This document shows, piece after piece, positions 61,854 to 64,000 of a stretch of 64,000 bases of DNA. The stretch comes from Woeseiaceae bacterium (lineage in GTDB: Bacteria; Pseudomonadota; Gammaproteobacteria; Steroidobacterales; Woeseiaceae). A program made the position numbers and the translations under genes. The stretch spans positions 1 to 64,000 of the forward strand of contig JANQMR010000025.1 in the NCBI GenBank assembly GCA_028279985.1, read 5' to 3'. Below the pieces are notes generated by a model that had not been told where the DNA came from, ran no database searches, and worked only from the letters and a program-made list of their open reading frames with translations. Position 1 is the first letter of the stretch; every line of letters starts with the position of its first letter.

Positions 61854-64000
61854 TCATCGCTCTGAAAGTGCATCGATCAGGCTCGATATGCGCAGCGCGG
61901 ACCGGTCGATCGAAACATCCGGGGGCACCCGTATCTCGACCGGACGCCCCGGCAGGAGATCGAAAAAGTTGTCCGAGAAATTCACGACCTCTGCCGAATC
62001 GACCCAGACGTGAACGAATCTCGCCAGTGACGACATCGCTTCGAGCCTGACCGTCCGGCCGCTCGCAGTCACCGCCAGATCGGCCGCGATGTTCGGCTCC
62101 CGCAAGCGGAGTTTCGGATGCTCGCAAAAATAGTGGTGCCGGGTAATGCGTTCGCCGCCGGTGTCCAGGGTCGCGACGAGGACACAGTCTTCGGGCCGCG
62201 ATCCGGCAGTTACCGCGTCCAGCGAGCCGGACCAGGCCCGGATGTTGGCGCCGGCCGGGACGACAATATCCGCTTCGTGCCGGAATACCGGTTCGCCCGA
62301 GAAGGTCCGCACGGACACGGACAGCGACACCGATCGTTCGGCCATCCGGTCGTTGATCACGTGCAAATCCAGTTGCCGTCCGTCCTGATCGACGCTCAGT
62401 TCGGTGGCCGCGAAACTCCGGCGCGCCTGGTAGTGCAGCGCTTTCCACTGACCGTAGTAGTCGATACCGGACCAGGAGGCGCCCGGCCACGCGTCGTTGA
62501 GCTGCCAGTAGAGCGAGCCCATGCAGTACGGCCTGGCGAGCCGGTGCGCCTCGATACCGATACGCAAACCCTCGGCCTGCAATACCTGCGACAGGTAGAG
62601 GAAATGCTCGAAACCGGGCACGACGCCGAAGTGGGTCTTTATGGCATCCGCGATACGCGCGTTACCCGTGGGATGCCGCTGGTGGGCGCGCATCACCGGT
62701 GAATCGATGTCCCAGTCTCCGGGCTCGGAAAACTTGCGGGTCGATACCATGGCGGGGAGCGATTGGAACCCGAATTCGGTCATGAACCGGGGTACGTTGT
62801 CGCGGTAGGCGGAGAAGTCCTCGCCGCCGTGCCACACGCCCCAGTAGTGGCAGTTCCCCTGGCCTTTCGTCGCCGGTCTCTCCCACATGCTCTGCGGCGA
62901 GGATGCGAGGTAACAATCGGATCGCGCCGGATCGTGCGCTTCGATCAGTGCGGGAATGACATCGAGAAACAGACGCTCGTAGCCGCTCGTCAACGCCAAG
63001 AACTGCGCGTCCGTGTAACCGAACTTGCGCGGCCATTCCCAGCATTCGATGCCCATCTCGATCTCGTTGTTGCCGCACCATAAGGCGAGGCTGGCGTGGT
63101 GCCTGAGCCTGCGAACGACATCCGCGACTTCGCCGCTGACGTTGTCGACGAACTCGTCGTCGGCCGGATAAAGCGTGTTCGCGAACATGAAGTCCTGCCA
63201 GACCAGGACACCGAGCTCGTCGGCCAGATCGTAGAACGTCTCCGTTTCGTAAGCACCGCCGCCCCAGATCCGCAGCATGTTGAAATTGGCGTCGATCGCA
63301 TCCCGGAAGATTCGCTCGTAACGCTCGCGCGTCATCCTGTCGAGGAACATGTCCGGCGGAATGTAGTTGGCGCCCTTCATGAAAACCGGAACGCCGTTCA
63401 CCCGGAAGAAGAAGGCCCTGCCGTGCGCGTCCGGATCGTTGACGAACTCGATCGTGCGCAGCCCGAAACGCCGTTCGAATGTCGCCACCGTCTCACCTCG
63501 AGCCAGGATCTCGAACTCGAACTCGTAGAGAAACGGCTCGCCGATGTCGTGCGGCCACCAGCGCCGCGGCCGATCGACGTCCAGTCTCACACGGACATGG
63601 CCGCCGCCGGGCTGTAACGCCACGGCCACGGATTCGCCGATCTGCTCATCGTTCGCGCAGCGAATGTTCAGTACCGCGTCGAGCGCTTCGTTCGAGTCGA
63701 TACTGATGTCGAACGCGAGGCTCGCCGAGCGCTCGCTGAGCTCTTCCATATCGAGGGCGACATCGGCGATACGGCAGTGCGGTACGACCTCGAGGTAGAC
63801 GGGTTGCCGGATGCCGGACGAAACGAGGCGCGGCGCCCAGTCCCAGCCGAAATGATAGGCCGGCTTGCGCACATAGGCGCTGGTTTTCTCCTCGGAATCG
63901 TCGTTCTCGGCCGGATAAACGATGCCGTCGCGGTCGCGGAGTGCCGCGGTTTCCGCCACCGGCGACCGGAAGACGACGCTCAGCTCGTTGCCGCCGGCGC
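61854..64000 (-). CDS. GH2 beta-mannosidase (partial)
   Basis: The frame enters from the right edge without a start in the window (about 715 codons visible; reads ...GGNELSVVFRSP at the edge). Segments typical of GH2 beta-mannosidases are YVRKPAYHFGWDWAPRLVSS, VFMKGANYIPPDMFL, NMLRIWGGGAYETETFYDLA, DELGVLVWQDFMFA and ALWCGNNEIEMG with the acid/base Glu in the NE pair. RFMTEFGFQSLPA carries the nucleophile Glu, and GSLYWQLNDAWPGASWSGID closes the barrel. It removes terminal beta-1,4-mannose, as in the Man-GlcNAc core left after alpha-mannose trimming. The N-terminus and any signal peptide are outside the window. Confidence 0.93.
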   Translation of the reverse strand, partial: AGGNELSVVFRSPVAETAALRDRDGIVYPAENDDSEEKTSAYVRKPAYHFGWDWAPRLVSSGIRQPVYLEVVPHCRIADVALDMEELSERSASLAFDISIDSNEALDAVLNIRCANDEQIGESVAVALQPGGGHVRVRLDVDRPRRWWPHDIGEPFLYEFEFEILARGETVATFERRFGLRTIEFVNDPDAHGRAFFFRVNGVPVFMKGANYIPPDMFLDRMTRERYERIFRDAIDANFNMLRIWGGGAYETETFYDLADELGVLVWQDFMFANTLYPADDEFVDNVSGEVADVVRRLRHHASLALWCGNNEIEMGIECWEWPRKFGYTDAQFLALTSGYERLFLDVIPALIEAHDPARSDCYLASSPQSMWERPATKGQGNCHYWGVWHGGEDFSAYRDNVPRFMTEFGFQSLPAMVSTRKFSEPGDWDIDSPVMRAHQRHPTGNARIADAIKTHFGVVPGFEHFLYLSQVLQAEGLRIGIEAHRLARPYCMGSLYWQLNDAWPGASWSGIDYYGQWKALHYQARRSFAATELSVDQDGRQLDLHVINDRMAERSVSLSVSVRTFSGEPVFRHEADIVVPAGANIRAWSGSLDAVTAGSRPEDCVLVATLDTGGERITRHHYFCEHPKLRLREPNIAADLAVTASGRTVRLEAMSSLARFVHVWVDSAEVVNFSDNFFDLLPGRPVEIRVPPDVSIDRSALRISSLIDALSER

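Overview
The window looks like a chromosome segment from a GC-rich Gammaproteobacterium of the environmental, polymer-degrading, TonB-receptor-rich kind (Xanthomonadales-, Woeseiales- or Steroidobacter-like). This placement is inferred from three TonB-dependent receptors with 'DE[IV]VVTG' TonB-box/plug starts, a PEP-CTERM-like sorting tail, LysR regulators of proteobacterial type, a bacterial kynurenine operon and dense operons with 4-bp stop/start overlaps. No rRNA, tRNA, CRISPR array or intact transposase was seen.

Layout. 1-8973: a minus-strand operon for envelope or secreted proteins: a 1128-aa Ig-like/Cys-rich exported protein, a 417-aa exported protein, a small two-helix membrane protein, and a giant TSP3/LVIVD/SbsA-Ig protein that runs off the left edge. 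9329-10015: a PEP-CTERM-like protein. 10463-15822: an FG-GAP/HEAT exported protein translationally coupled to a membrane-anchored pentaheme cytochrome c. 15959-18388: SbtB and SbtA (PII-like protein and bicarbonate transporter) with a divergent LysR gene. 18398-22987: DapA-family protein, aspartate dehydrogenase-like protein, LysR regulator and aldehyde dehydrogenase. 23073-30258: NAD-precursor block with haaO-kynU-kmo-kynA, a divergent LysR regulator, nadA and a divergent NrtR regulator with paired operators between them. 30319-33435: pyrC, a DUF433 protein, a GNAT acetyltransferase, and gene-poor stretches with possible remnants. 33614-41618: FecI sigma factor, FecR, an STN-type TonB receptor and an M16 lipoprotein protease. 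41906-48262: two-component system, TonB receptor and TlpA/ResA-like lipoprotein, followed by a truncated DNA methyltransferase.

48666-64000 is a glycan-use locus on the minus strand: GH2 beta-mannosidase (runs off the right edge), TonB receptor, ASPIC/UnbV lipoprotein, GH85 endo-beta-N-acetylglucosaminidase, SIS-type glucosamine-6-phosphate deaminase, NagA, SSS symporter, CBM9-like protein and an M81 (MlrC-like) lipoprotein. A perfect 20-bp LacI-type palindrome lies upstream of the receptor. The parts fit capture and breakdown of the Man-GlcNAc2 core of N-glycans: uptake by the TonB receptor, cleavage between the two core GlcNAc residues by GH85, removal of beta-mannose by GH2, and NagA/NagB-II conversion of GlcNAc-6-P to fructose-6-P. 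A GlcNAc kinase and the LacI regulator are not in the window.

The best candidates for something not yet described are the FG-GAP/HEAT plus pentaheme cytochrome pair, the N-glycan locus with its M81 and ASPIC lipoproteins, the FecIR/TonB/M16 unit, and a small terminal-inverted-repeat element present in two divergent copies.
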